A stretch of 44,071 bases of DNA from an uncultured Oceanospirillaceae bacterium (GCA_937136055.1 CAKZOD010000109.1:1-44071); one strand, 5' to 3'. Counted from the stretch's first letter, positions 17,266 to 26,458 are shown. The notes: a model not told the origin generated them from the sequence alone. Numbers and translations: made by a program.

Positions 17266-17622
17266 CTATTCAAAAAAGCACAGCTTGTTTCTATCTAAAT
17301 CTCGTACATAGGCAGAAAAACGAGGACCACGCTGATTAGGCTCCCCCTCACATGTGCCCCCCAATTCAATTGCCCGTGCATGCAACCTTTTGACTTCTTC
17401 TCTCGCTCCCACACTAAAGCCAATCATAGTACCATTGCCATTGGTTGCAGCCTCTTCATCAAAAGGTGTGGCGACAGCAAATGCAAAATCATCACCCTGC
17501 CAAAAGGTCATGCGCCCCACTGCTAATACTTGCTTTATACCGGTTGTATCAAAGAGCCCATCATAGAATTTAATCGATGCCGGCATATTATTTGTACCGA
17601 GAACGCAGTAATTCATTTTCAT
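17266..17622 (-). CDS. VOC (glyoxalase/bleomycin-resistance fold) family protein
   Basis: Single-domain protein of 118 aa. It opens MKMNYCVLGTNNMPASIKFYD and ends RFSAYVRDLDRNKLCFFE, the usual beta-alpha-beta-beta-beta start and closing strand of VOC proteins. Metal-ligand positions cannot be assigned with confidence: the final Glu fits, but the usual first His is absent (Cys at that strand). The family covers glyoxalases, dioxygenases and antibiotic-binding proteins, so function is open. It stands alone on the minus strand, downstream of gcvP but separated by 381 nt and a strong terminator. Confidence 0.75.
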   Translation of the reverse strand: MKMNYCVLGTNNMPASIKFYDGLFDTTGIKQVLAVGRMTFWQGDDFAFAVATPFDEEAATNGNGTMIGFSVGAREEVKRLHARAIELGGTCEGEPNQRGPRFSAYVRDLDRNKLCFFE

Positions 17623-17947
17623 CTTTTAGTTTTCCCTTCTAAATGTATCCTGAATCCGTGACTTCAAAGTGAGAACAGAGTGTAAGATATTGGCTTTACA
17701 GTGGAATTGAAAAACCTGAGCTGCACCCGTAGGTTCAGCGAGTATTTTTCTAACCGCTGTAGAATCAAGAGCTTGTGCAATGTGGTGCTGTGAAGTCACT
17801 GATTCAGGTGTATAATTTAAATTGAAAACGAACTATAGCTGAGTGCTCCTGACAACCTTGTGTCAGGAGTGATAACCCGAATCTAGCGCAGCCAACTTGT
17901 AGTTGTCAGAGGTTTAGGGATTCCTCAAAATCTCATAAAATTCAGAC
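17623..17947. other. Intergenic region with orphan -10 box and hairpin
   Basis: No convincing ORF on either strand. The plus strand carries a consensus TATAAT at 17811-17816 and then a perfect 9-bp hairpin, CTCCTGACA (17846-17854) with TGTCAGGAG (17861-17869). The gcv terminator at 17948-17976 could also stop plus-strand RNA. A short non-coding RNA on the plus strand is possible. The minus strand must also hold the VOC gene promoter. Confidence 0.35.
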
Positions 17948-17976
17948 AAAAAAAAGCGGACATCATGTCCGCTTTT
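17948..17976 (-). terminator. Rho-independent terminator of gcvP
   Basis: AAAAGCGGACAT (17952-17963) is followed after one base by ATGTCCGCTTTT (17965-17976), a near-perfect palindrome. Read on the minus strand the stem is followed by eight T, ideal for ending the gcv transcript 28 nt after the gcvP stop. On the plus strand only four T follow. Confidence 0.85.
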
Positions 17977-18003
17977 GAAATCTATCTAACTTACACTCTT
18001 GAA

Positions 18004-20883
18004 TTAGTCTCTGTAACTATCAATGCTTGGGCAGCTACAGATGAAGTTACGATCACCATGTACGTTATCAACACGGTTCACAGTAGGCCAGAATTTAGCA
18101 ACTTTTGTCGCTTGCGTTGGGAAAAACGCTTGCTCACGTGAGTAAGGGTGATCCCATTCTGAAATTGAGTCCTGTTGTGTATGCGGAGCATTCACCAATG
18201 GGTTGTTTTCTAATGGCCATTCACCTGATTCAACTTTCGCAATCTCTTTACGGATGCTAACCATTGCTTCAACTAAACGATCAATCTCTACTTGAGATTC
18301 AGATTCAGTTGGTTCGATCATCAGCGTTCCGGCAACTGGGAATGACATCGTTGGCGCATGTAAACCATAGTCCATAAGGCGCTTAGCGATATCTTCTTCA
18401 GAGATACCTGAAATTTCTTTCAACGGGCGAATATCAACGATACATTCATGTGCAACTCTGTCGTTACGACCACGGTACAAGACAGGGAAATGCTCAGCAA
18501 GCTTATCTGTCATGTAGTTAGCACCTAATATAGCATTCTGAGTAGAGTGCTTAAGACCGTCTTTACCTAACATACGGATGTACATCCAAGTAATAGGTAA
18601 AATACTTGCTGAACCAAATGGCGTTGCGGCAACAGCACCGTTAGTCGCACTTACTGCACCACCTTGAATAACTTTGTGACCTGGTAGATAAGGTGCTAAA
18701 TGGCTCTTAACCCCGATAGGACCGACACCTGGGCCACCGCCGCCGTGTGGAATAGCGAAAGTTTTGTGTAGGTTAAGATGCGATACGTCTGATCCGATAA
18801 CACCTGGCTTAGAGATACCAACCTGAGCATTCATGTTAGCGCCGTCCATGTAAACTTGGCCGCCACATTCATGGATCACTTCACAGATTTCAACGATTTC
18901 TTCTTCGTAGATACCGTGTGTCGATGGGTAAGTAATCATGATGCAAGATAGGTTCTCAGCATGCTCTTTCGCTTTCGCTTTCAGATCATTTACATCAACG
19001 TTACCTTTGTCATCACATTCAACGATAACAACTTTTAAGCTCATCATTGCAGCAGACGCTGGGTTAGTACCGTGTGCTGAAGATGGGATCAAGCAAACAT
19101 CACGATGACCTTGACCGTTGGCTTCTTGGTACTTACGAATAGCTAGCAAACCTGCGTATTCACCTTGTGCGCCAGAGTTTGGCTGAAGTGATACGTTATC
19201 GTAACCAGTCACTTCGACTAACATCGCTTCTAGCTGGCTGATCATTGTTTGATAGCCGACCGTTTGATCGAGTGGCGCATAAGGATGCACGTTACTGAAT
19301 TCGTTCCAAGTCACAGGAATCATTTGTGACGTAGAGTTTAGCTTCATAGTACAAGACCCTAGCGGGATCATACCGTGTGCTAATGAGTAATCTTTATTTT
19401 CTAAACGCTTAAGGTAGCGCAGCATTTCAGTTTCTGACTGATAGCTGTTGAACGTTGGATGCGTTAGTACTGCATCTGTACGGCGCATATCATCGCTGAT
19501 ACCTGTCGTAGCACCTGCAACAATCGCTGCATCTAATACGTCAGTATCTAAACCGTGACCAGCACCTAAAATGATATCGAACAACTGTGCAACATCCGCA
19601 GCAGTGGTTGTTTCATCAAGAGAGATACCGTATAAGCCGCTACCCGCTTGGCGCAAGTTACAACCGGCATCTAGAGCACGTTGATAAAGAGCATCATCGC
19701 CAGAGATAGTCAGTGTATCAAAGTAAGTATCGTTAACTGCAACGCCTTTGCTTGCTAGACCATTTGCTAGTATAGCTGTTAGACGGTGAGTACGTTCAGC
19801 AATACGTTTTAGACCAGCAGGACCATGGAAAACTGCGTAGAAGCTAGCCATGTTTGCAAGTAACGCCTGAGCTGTACAGATGTTTGAAGTCGCCTTCTCA
19901 CGTCTGATATGTTGCTCACGTGTTTGCATCGCCATACGTAATGCTTGGTTGCCTTTAGAGTCAACCGATACACCGATGATACGACCAGGAACCTGACGCT
20001 TGAGCTTTTCACTTGCTGCAAAGAATGCTGCATGTGGACCACCAAAGCCCATAGGTACACCAAAGCGCTGTGACGTACCTAGTACTACATCAGCACCAAG
20101 CTCACCAGGAGACTTAAGTAACATCAATGCTAGCAAGTCAGATGCTACAGCAACCATTGCTTTTTGAGCTTTTGCAGCGCCAATGTGCGTTGCAAGGTCT
20201 GTTACGCTACCGTTTGATGCAGGGTATTGTAGCTGAGCACCAAATACATCGTATTCGCCAAGCTTATCTGCACTATCAACAACAACGTCATAGCCGAAGT
20301 ATTCAGCACGTGTCTTAATAACATCCAATGTTTGTGGATGTACATCAGTAGAAACGAAGTATGTGTTAGTCTTTTTACGGTTAGCACGCTTACATAAAGT
20401 CATTGCTTCTGCAGCTGCTGTTGCTTCATCCAATAAAGAAGCGTTTGCCAATGGCATACCCGTAATATCCATTACCATTTGCTGGTAATTTAATAGCGCT
20501 TCTAGACGCCCTTGGGCAATTTCTGGCTGGTAAGGCGTGTAAGCTGTGTACCAACCTGGATTTTCCATGACGTTGCGTAAAATGACAAATGGAACTTTAG
20601 TATTGTGATAACCCATACCAATATAAGATTTATTCACCTTATTTTGGTCAGCCAAAGCACGTAGTTCAGCAAGAGCATCTGTTTCGCTAATACCTTTATC
20701 CATGCTTAGCGCATCGTCTAAACGGATAGAATCAGGTACTGTTTTTTCGATAAGCTGATCGAGTGAATCAAAACCTAAGCTAGTTAGCATGTTTTGCTGT
20801 TCGCTAGCACTAGGACCAACGTGGCGTTGGGTGAACTCTGAATGATTTTCTAAATCATTCAAGGTAGACGTTTCATTTGTCAT
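18004..20883 (-). CDS. gcvP: Glycine dehydrogenase (decarboxylating), glycine cleavage P protein
   Basis: PLP enzyme of 959 aa that decarboxylates glycine and passes the aminomethyl group to the lipoyl arm of GcvH. It is the long homodimeric form (E. coli 957 aa). The PLP lysine is Lys707 in HLNLHKTFAIPHGGGGPG. Other marks are FTQRHVGPSASEQQNML at the N-terminus, YTPYQPEIAQGRLEALLNYQ, and MIPLGSCTMKLN in the second half. It is last of the run sdaA-glyA-gcvH-gcvP, 180 nt after gcvH, with a modest AAAGG ribosome site about 10 nt before the ATG. The 180-nt gap has only small stems. A strong terminator follows. Confidence 0.98.
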   Translation of the reverse strand: MTNETSTLNDLENHSEFTQRHVGPSASEQQNMLTSLGFDSLDQLIEKTVPDSIRLDDALSMDKGISETDALAELRALADQNKVNKSYIGMGYHNTKVPFVILRNVMENPGWYTAYTPYQPEIAQGRLEALLNYQQMVMDITGMPLANASLLDEATAAAEAMTLCKRANRKKTNTYFVSTDVHPQTLDVIKTRAEYFGYDVVVDSADKLGEYDVFGAQLQYPASNGSVTDLATHIGAAKAQKAMVAVASDLLALMLLKSPGELGADVVLGTSQRFGVPMGFGGPHAAFFAASEKLKRQVPGRIIGVSVDSKGNQALRMAMQTREQHIRREKATSNICTAQALLANMASFYAVFHGPAGLKRIAERTHRLTAILANGLASKGVAVNDTYFDTLTISGDDALYQRALDAGCNLRQAGSGLYGISLDETTTAADVAQLFDIILGAGHGLDTDVLDAAIVAGATTGISDDMRRTDAVLTHPTFNSYQSETEMLRYLKRLENKDYSLAHGMIPLGSCTMKLNSTSQMIPVTWNEFSNVHPYAPLDQTVGYQTMISQLEAMLVEVTGYDNVSLQPNSGAQGEYAGLLAIRKYQEANGQGHRDVCLIPSSAHGTNPASAAMMSLKVVIVECDDKGNVDVNDLKAKAKEHAENLSCIMITYPSTHGIYEEEIVEICEVIHECGGQVYMDGANMNAQVGISKPGVIGSDVSHLNLHKTFAIPHGGGGPGVGPIGVKSHLAPYLPGHKVIQGGAVSATNGAVAATPFGSASILPITWMYIRMLGKDGLKHSTQNAILGANYMTDKLAEHFPVLYRGRNDRVAHECIVDIRPLKEISGISEEDIAKRLMDYGLHAPTMSFPVAGTLMIEPTESESQVEIDRLVEAMVSIRKEIAKVESGEWPLENNPLVNAPHTQQDSISEWDHPYSREQAFFPTQATKVAKFWPTVNRVDNVHGDRNFICSCPSIDSYRD

Positions 20884-21063
20884 CTTTTTGTAACCTTTAA
20901 AAAGTAACGGTTGAGTTACTTGTAAATAAAACCGCTAAATACATCAATACAACCGATAATAACTCTAGCAATACACTAGTAGTCACTTCTGAATTGGCGG
21001 CATAAAACTAATCTCTTACTATTTTACCAGTTAGCAAGAGATCAGCTTAATGAATACAGAGAG

Positions 21064-21456
21064 TTAGTCTTCGTCTGCTACTTTAGCTTCGTAGCCAGCA
21101 GCGTCTAACAAGTTTTCTAGCTCAGATGCATCTGAGATTTTAACTTTAGCAATCCACGCATCTCCGAAAGGATCTTCGTTGATTGACTCTGGCGCATCTT
21201 CTAATGCTTCGTTAACCGCAACTACTTCACCGCTTACTGGTGCATAGATATCAGAAGCAGCTTTTACTGATTCTACTAAAGAGAATTCAGTGCCAGCTTC
21301 GATTTCAGCGCCAACTTCTGGAAGCTCAACGAAAACGACATCGCCAAGTAATTCTTGAGCGTGATCAGAAATTCCGATAGTGACAGTTCCGTCACCGTTA
21401 TCTAGTACCCATTCGTGGGATTCAGCATACTTACGGTTCGTTGGTACATTGCTCAT
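21064..21456 (-). CDS. gcvH: Glycine cleavage system H protein
   Basis: Lipoyl carrier of 130 aa that shuttles the aminomethyl group between GcvP, GcvT and the dihydrolipoamide dehydrogenase. The lipoylated lysine is Lys65 in SLVESVKAASDIYAPVSGEV. The N-terminal KYAESHEWV and the SINEDPFGDAWIAKVK stretch are typical. AGAGG lies 9 nt before the ATG. It sits 90 nt after glyA and before gcvP on the minus strand. LipA, needed for its cofactor, is encoded about 6 kb away in the divergent operon. Confidence 0.98.
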   Translation of the reverse strand: MSNVPTNRKYAESHEWVLDNGDGTVTIGISDHAQELLGDVVFVELPEVGAEIEAGTEFSLVESVKAASDIYAPVSGEVVAVNEALEDAPESINEDPFGDAWIAKVKISDASELENLLDAAGYEAKVADED

Positions 21457-21546
21457 ATGGTGCCTCTTTTATTGTCTAGTTGAGGGAATTAATCCCTTAT
21501 AGTAAATTTTTGTATCTTAATAACAGAATAGTAAACTCGTTGTTAC

Positions 21547-22824
21547 TTATCTGTAAAGTGGAAAACGTGCACAAAGCGCTTTAACTTGTTCTGCTGCTTT
21601 TTGCTCGACTTCGCTGTTATCTTCTGGGTTAGCCGCTAACCCGTCTAGGATATCACCAATCAAGTTACCGATTAACTTAAACTCTTCTTCGCCAAAGCCT
21701 CGGCTAGTACCCGCTGGTGTACCTAAACGTATACCAGATGTCACCATTGGCTTTTCTGGATCGAAAGGAATACCGTTTTTGTTACATGTGATACCTGCAC
21801 GCTCAAGGGCTTCTTCAGTTGTGTTTCCTTTCAAGCCTTTAGGGCGAAGGTCAACCAGCATCAAGTGCGTATCTGTACCGCCAGATACAATATCAACACC
21901 GCGCTCAACAAGGGTTTGCGCTAGTACTTGCGCGTTCGCAACAACTTGTTTGATGTAAATATTGAATTCAGGCTTTAGCGCTTCGCCAAAAGCAACCGCT
22001 TTACCTGCAATTACGTGCATTAGCGGTCCGCCTTGCAATCCTGGGAAAACGGCTGAATTAATTTTCTTACCAATATCGGCATCGTTGCTTAATACCATGC
22101 CGCCACGTGGGCCACGTAATGTTTTATGAGTTGTCGTTGTTACAATGTGTGCGTGAGGTAATGGGCTTGGATGAACACCTGCTGCAATTAAACCTGCAAT
22201 GTGTGCCATATCAACCATTAAGTAAGCGCCAACTTTATCTGCGATTGCTCTGAAACGTGCAAAGTCGATTTCTCTTGGTACTGCAGAGCCGCCCGCGATA
22301 ATTAGCTTTGGTTTTGATTCCACAGCGATCGCTTCTACTGCATCGTAGTCGATTCGTTGTGTTTGCTCATCAACGCCGTATTGAACGGCATTGAACCACT
22401 TACCAGATTGCGCAGGGCGCGCACCGTGAGTTAAATGCCCACCTGCATCTAATGACATCCCTAAGATAGTGTCACCTGGCTGTAGTAAAGCCATGAAAAC
22501 AGCACCGTTAGCTTGTGCACCTGAATGAGGCTGTACGTTAACAAACTCACAGTTAAATAACTTTTTCGCACGCTCAATTGCCAGCACTTCAACTTCGTCT
22601 ACATATTCACAACCACCGTAATAACGACGACCGGCGTAGCCTTCAGCATATTTGTTTGTCAGTACTGTTCCCTGGGCTTGCATAACAGCCTTAGAGACAA
22701 TATTTTCTGAGGCGATAAGTTCAATTTGCGCTTCTTGGCGATCAAACTCTCTATTAACAGCACCTTGAATGGCTGGATCTACTGCGGTTAAATCTTCGCT
22801 AAAAAATTTGTCTAGGTTGCTCAT
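21547..22824 (-). CDS. glyA: Serine hydroxymethyltransferase
   Basis: PLP enzyme of 425 aa that interconverts serine and glycine with tetrahydrofolate. The PLP lysine is Lys234 in VTTTTHKTLRGPRGG. Other marks are ELIASENIVSKAVM, YAEGYAGRRYYGGCEYVD and MVDMAHIAGLIAAGVHPSPLP. The start at 22824 (MSNLDKFF) is chosen because AGGA lies 9 nt upstream. A GTG 21 nt earlier extends the frame by 7 residues, but would place that ribosome site inside the gene. It lies between sdaA and gcvH. The enzyme supplies glycine to, or consumes methylene-THF from, the glycine cleavage complex encoded alongside. Confidence 0.97.
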   Translation of the reverse strand: MSNLDKFFSEDLTAVDPAIQGAVNREFDRQEAQIELIASENIVSKAVMQAQGTVLTNKYAEGYAGRRYYGGCEYVDEVEVLAIERAKKLFNCEFVNVQPHSGAQANGAVFMALLQPGDTILGMSLDAGGHLTHGARPAQSGKWFNAVQYGVDEQTQRIDYDAVEAIAVESKPKLIIAGGSAVPREIDFARFRAIADKVGAYLMVDMAHIAGLIAAGVHPSPLPHAHIVTTTTHKTLRGPRGGMVLSNDADIGKKINSAVFPGLQGGPLMHVIAGKAVAFGEALKPEFNIYIKQVVANAQVLAQTLVERGVDIVSGGTDTHLMLVDLRPKGLKGNTTEEALERAGITCNKNGIPFDPEKPMVTSGIRLGTPAGTSRGFGEEEFKLIGNLIGDILDGLAANPEDNSEVEQKAAEQVKALCARFPLYR

Positions 22825-22937
22825 TATTGTAATCCTAAAGTTCACACACCTTGTTAGGCGCTTTAATAGTTAGACCAAGCTGCATAAAGCGTGGTGGCCT
22901 TGCTTCAATAAGCGAAGTTGCTTATTTTAATTCAGTA

Positions 22938-24317
22938 TCAACAAGCGACGGCATTAACTGCCAGCCCACCTGTTGATGTTTCTTTATATTTTGCCTGCAT
23001 ATCAACACCCGTTTGGCGCATTGTTTCTATCACCGCATCAAGTGTTACATGGTGCTCACCATCACCGCGTAACGCTAGGCGCGCCGCATTGATCGCTTTC
23101 ATTGACCCCATGGTATTGCGCTCGATACAAGGCACTTGCACTAAGCCGCCAATAGGGTCACAAGTTAATCCTAAATTATGCTCCATACCGATTTCTGCAG
23201 CATTCTCAATTTGTGAATTGCTTCCTCCTAACACTGCGCACAACGCTCCAGAAGCCATAGAGCAAGCCACGCCTATTTCACCTTGGCAACCTACTTCAGC
23301 CGCTGATATTGAGGCGTTCTTCTTATATAGCATGCCTATACAGGCTGCTGTGACTAAGAATTCAACAATGCCATCTTCATCGGCACCGGGGACAAATTTC
23401 ACATAATAAGTTAGTACCGCCGGGATTACCCCAGCAGCACCATTCGTTGGCGCTGTTACTACGCGCCCACCCGCTGCATTTTCTTCGTTAACTGCCATCG
23501 CATATAAATTCACCCAATCCATCAGTGTTAGCGGGTCTTGCAACGATCTTTCTGGGTGATTTAACAAATCTTGTTTCAGCTTGTGAGCACGACGCTTAAT
23601 TTTCAAACCGCCCGGAAGCTCTCCTGTTTTTTCACATCCACGCTCAATACAGCTGCTCATCACATGCCAGATATTTAATACACGCTCTCTAATTGTATCG
23701 GCATTTGGTCTAACGGCTTCGTTAGCTAGCACTAACTGAGAAATGCTTAGCTGGTATTTATTTGCCTGCGTCAGCAGCTCTTCTGCGGTATCAAAAGGAT
23801 ACGGCTCATTAAACTCATTGGCTTTAGTATCTGTTGCACTTATTTCATCTAAGCCGAGAACAAACCCACCACCGACAGAGAAATAAGTTTCATTTAAGAC
23901 GATAATCCCGGCACTATCATAGGCAGTAATACGCATGCCATTTGGGTGCTGCTCTAGTGATTCACCAAAGTTCATCACTAACTCATGCTCTGGATCGAAT
24001 TGAACCGCTTTCTCACCATTGAGCATCAGCTGCTTATCTTTATATATTGTCGCAATTAAGCCTTCTACTGCATCGGGATCTACTTCATCAACCTTTTCAC
24101 CTAACAGACCCAGCATAACTGCGATATCTGTTGAGTGGCCTTTACCAGTCATTGCTAACGAGCCATAAAGATTCACTTTAACGCGAGTAGTTTGTGAAAA
24201 GCGCTGCTGCTCTTTTAATGCATCAATAAAACGATTCGCAGCAATAACAGGCCCAACTGTGTGCGAGCTTGATGGCCCGATACCTACTTTAAAAAGGTCA
24301 AATATACTCAGTGACAT
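22938..24317 (-). CDS. sdaA: L-serine ammonia-lyase (iron-sulfur dependent)
   Basis: Single-chain L-serine dehydratase of 459 aa that converts serine to pyruvate and ammonia with an oxygen-sensitive 4Fe-4S cluster. The N-terminus, LFKVGIGPSSSHTVGPVIAA, is diagnostic. The second half has APTNGAAGVIPAVLTYY and the Cys-rich catalytic region VGCQGEIGVACSMASGALC, and further on the Cys of LTCDPIGGLVQVPCIERN. Length is like E. coli SdaA (454 aa). It is first of the minus-strand sdaA-glyA-gcvH-gcvP series. This lets glycine flow to pyruvate through serine. AGAGAG lies upstream of the ATG. Confidence 0.97.
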   Translation of the reverse strand: MSLSIFDLFKVGIGPSSSHTVGPVIAANRFIDALKEQQRFSQTTRVKVNLYGSLAMTGKGHSTDIAVMLGLLGEKVDEVDPDAVEGLIATIYKDKQLMLNGEKAVQFDPEHELVMNFGESLEQHPNGMRITAYDSAGIIVLNETYFSVGGGFVLGLDEISATDTKANEFNEPYPFDTAEELLTQANKYQLSISQLVLANEAVRPNADTIRERVLNIWHVMSSCIERGCEKTGELPGGLKIKRRAHKLKQDLLNHPERSLQDPLTLMDWVNLYAMAVNEENAAGGRVVTAPTNGAAGVIPAVLTYYVKFVPGADEDGIVEFLVTAACIGMLYKKNASISAAEVGCQGEIGVACSMASGALCAVLGGSNSQIENAAEIGMEHNLGLTCDPIGGLVQVPCIERNTMGSMKAINAARLALRGDGEHHVTLDAVIETMRQTGVDMQAKYKETSTGGLAVNAVAC

Positions 24318-24895
24318 AGTGGCTGCTCTCTTATTTTGTTAACGCATCTTTAGCTCATCTTTACCTTCTATTAATAGCTGCTACTAAATAGTTACCAGCA
24401 AAAGAGATGAAGATGAAACTAGCTGTTTATTTTTTGCACTCGTTCAGTGTAGATGAAGAGGCTCGCGAAACAAAATATCAATAATAATCGTTAATAGATA
24501 CTCTACTTAAACGCAGATTATCACAGCAGCGACAAAATTCAACCAAAAGTTTCCTATAGGAAACACAAAAAATCCATCTTTCACTATTTGCAATCTTTTT
24601 TTATTTTTATTTTACTTTCGTTGAGAAGCATCAACAACAGACACTACAGTAAGCTTACTACTTATTAAACAATGTTTTAGATCAGCAATCAAACAGCACC
24701 TCAAGCAAACTCAATTCGAAATACCGCTTCTTTTACGTACAATTTATTTCTTATTGGAAATTTTTTCTCCAAATTTAACTTTTTTATTGCTAAGATAGCT
24801 CCGCTTAGAAAATCTTGGCATTTTATTTTTGCAAACATCCAACAAAGATTGGAGCAAAAGCAAATAACTATAATAAACGCAATTAAGGTACAAAA
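24318..24895. promoter_or_regulatory. Divergent control region sdaA / symporter gene
   Basis: 578 nt, strongly AT-rich, with no convincing ORF. For sdaA (minus strand) an extended -10 TGTGATAAT occurs (GATAAT = 24522-24517). Twenty-seven nt upstream of it lies a perfect 16-bp palindrome, GTTTCCTATAGGAAAC (24549-24564), a likely operator. For the symporter gene (plus strand) an extended -10 TGCTAAGAT is at 24788-24796. I looked for a glycine riboswitch on both strands and did not find its conserved core. Confidence 0.5.
24549..24564. promoter_or_regulatory. Perfect 16-bp palindrome, candidate operator
   Basis: GTTTCCTATAGGAAAC reads identically on both strands. It lies about 45 nt upstream of the inferred sdaA start point, a usual position for an activator site. 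I do not recognise the regulator. Confidence 0.45.
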
Positions 24896-26257
24896 ATGGA
24901 ATCACTTACTTCAATATTTAATGCGATCAATGGGGTGGTCTGGGGCCCTATGATGCTCGTACTCATCCTCGGTGTTGGTTTATTCCTAATGATAGGATTA
25001 AAGCTAATGCCTATTCTAAAACTTGGCACTGGTTTCAAACTACTTTGGGGTGGCCGCTCAAGCAGCGATACTTCCTCTGGTGAGATCCCGCCATTTCAAG
25101 CGCTTATGACTGCTTTATCAGCCACTGTTGGTACAGGTAATATTGCCGGTGTTGCTACCGCAGTATTTATCGGCGGCCCAGGCGCACTGTTCTGGATGTG
25201 GTGTACTGCACTTGTCGGTATGGCAACTAAGTACTCAGAAGCTGTTCTAGCGGTTAAATACCGTGAAAAAGACAGCGGTGGCAACCACATTGGCGGCCCG
25301 ATGTACTACATCAAAAATGGCCTAGGTAAGAAATGGGCTTGGTTAGGTACTGCCTTTGCAGTATTCGGTGCGATTGCAGCATTCGGTATCGGCAACACGG
25401 TACAATCAAACTCTGTAGCAGATGTTCTCAACTCTGACCTTGGCATCCCGCACTGGATTACAGGTGTTGTATTAACTGTACTTGTTGGTGCTGTATTACT
25501 CGGCGGTATCAAACGTATCGGTTCTGTTGCTGGTGCACTTGTTCCTTTTATGGCTATCGCTTACTTAGTTGCAGGCTTAATCGTTTTAGCAATTAATGCC
25601 GATGCTATCCCCGCTGCACTTGATCTAATCTTTACACATGCTTTCTCAAGTACAGCTGCAGAAGGTGGCTTTGTTGGAGCAACAGTATGGATGGCAATTC
25701 GCTTTGGTGTTGCACGTGGTATCTTCTCAAACGAGGCGGGTTTAGGTTCAGCGCCTATCGCTCACGCTTCTGCACAAACATCTAGCCCTGTTCGCCAAGG
25801 CCTTGTCGCAATGCTAGGTACATTTATCGATACCTTAATCATCTGTTCCATCACAGGCTTAGTTATTATCACTTCAGGTGCTTGGACATCTGGTGTATCA
25901 GGTGCCGCGCTAACCTCTGCCGCATTTGATTTGGCACTGCCAGGCATTGGTAGTCACTTAGTTGCATTCTCACTAGCGATCTTTGCATTCACAACTATTA
26001 TTGGTTGGTCTTTCTATGGTGAGCGCTGCATCCAATACTTGTTCGGTGAGAAGTCAGTACTTCCTTATCGAATCGTGTGGATCGCAGCTGTTGGACTAGG
26101 TGCAAACGTAAGCTTAAGTTTCATCTGGTTAGTTGCAGATACACTAAATGCTGCGATGGCTATTCCTAACTTGATCGCTATCGCGCTACTTAGCCCTGTA
26201 GTATTCAGACTAACTAAGGAATACTTTGACAAGCAAATGGGTAAGCAACCAGAGTAA
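24896..26257 (+). CDS. Sodium:alanine/glycine symporter (AGCS family)
   Basis: Inner-membrane carrier of 453 aa of the AlsT/DagA/CycA-unrelated AGCS family that imports alanine or glycine with sodium. It has about ten to eleven hydrophobic helices. Family marks include ALSATVGTGNIAGVATAVFIGGPGALFWMW, here split as TVGTGNIAGVATA and GGPGALFWMW, plus GGPMYYIKNGLG, NEAGLGSAPIAHASAQT and GWSFYGERC. AAGG lies 7 nt before the ATG. Gene context with glycine cleavage and serine dehydratase genes favours glycine (or alanine) as substrate. It is transcribed away from sdaA and followed by gcvT after 201 nt containing three hairpins. Confidence 0.93.
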   Translation: MESLTSIFNAINGVVWGPMMLVLILGVGLFLMIGLKLMPILKLGTGFKLLWGGRSSSDTSSGEIPPFQALMTALSATVGTGNIAGVATAVFIGGPGALFWMWCTALVGMATKYSEAVLAVKYREKDSGGNHIGGPMYYIKNGLGKKWAWLGTAFAVFGAIAAFGIGNTVQSNSVADVLNSDLGIPHWITGVVLTVLVGAVLLGGIKRIGSVAGALVPFMAIAYLVAGLIVLAINADAIPAALDLIFTHAFSSTAAEGGFVGATVWMAIRFGVARGIFSNEAGLGSAPIAHASAQTSSPVRQGLVAMLGTFIDTLIICSITGLVIITSGAWTSGVSGAALTSAAFDLALPGIGSHLVAFSLAIFAFTTIIGWSFYGERCIQYLFGEKSVLPYRIVWIAAVGLGANVSLSFIWLVADTLNAAMAIPNLIAIALLSPVVFRLTKEYFDKQMGKQPE

Positions 26258-26273
26258 GTCTTAAGTAAGTAAA

Positions 26274-26292
26274 GGCAAGTTTCAAACTTGCC
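26274..26292 (+). repeat. Hairpin A between symporter gene and gcvT
   Basis: GGCAAGTTT (26274-26282), one base, then AAACTTGCC (26284-26292): 9-bp palindromic arms 16 nt after the symporter stop. No T run follows. Confidence 0.5.
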
Positions 26293-26297
26293 AACTC

Positions 26298-26323
26298 AGC
26301 TCCCACATAATATCGTGGGAGCT
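26298..26323 (+). terminator. Hairpin B between symporter gene and gcvT (probable terminator)
   Basis: AGCTCCCAC (26298-26306) pairs perfectly with GTGGGAGCT (26315-26323), loop of 8. ATTAAACATTAGTTT follows, a poor T run. It may end part of the symporter transcript. Confidence 0.5.
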
Positions 26324-26341
26324 ATTAAACATTAGTTTAAT

Positions 26342-26383
26342 ATCATTGGACAAATAGATCAGACGAGCTATTTGTCCAATGAT
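26342..26383 (+). promoter_or_regulatory. Long perfect inverted repeat C upstream of gcvT
   Basis: ATCATTGGACAAATAG (26342-26357) and CTATTTGTCCAATGAT (26368-26383) are perfect 16-bp arms around a 10-nt spacer, 75 nt before the gcvT start. Without a T run it looks like an operator or leader structure rather than a terminator. Confidence 0.5.
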
Positions 26384-26458
26384 CAAAATTAATAATTTAT
26401 CCAATTTTTCAATACCTTGTTGGAATCTTGGCAACAAATAACAACGGAGAGATCTAGT

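Noticed and set aside
22825..22845. Upstream GTG start for glyA adding seven residues
   Set aside because: The AGGA ribosome site lies inside this extension and points to the ATG at 22824.
22918..23406. 162-codon plus-strand frame opposite sdaA
   Set aside because: It is antisense to conserved catalytic regions of sdaA and shows no family features.
24815..24834. Sigma-54-like promoter (TTGGCA ... TTGC) before the symporter gene
   Set aside because: The GG to GC distance is 14 nt instead of the required 12, so it should not work as a sigma-54 promoter, although related pseudomonad gcv operons use one.
24318..26458. Glycine riboswitch upstream of sdaA, the symporter gene or gcvT
   Set aside because: GGAGAG occurs before gcvT but only as its ribosome site. 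The conserved CGAAGG and CAGGCAAA-type core segments are absent on both strands.
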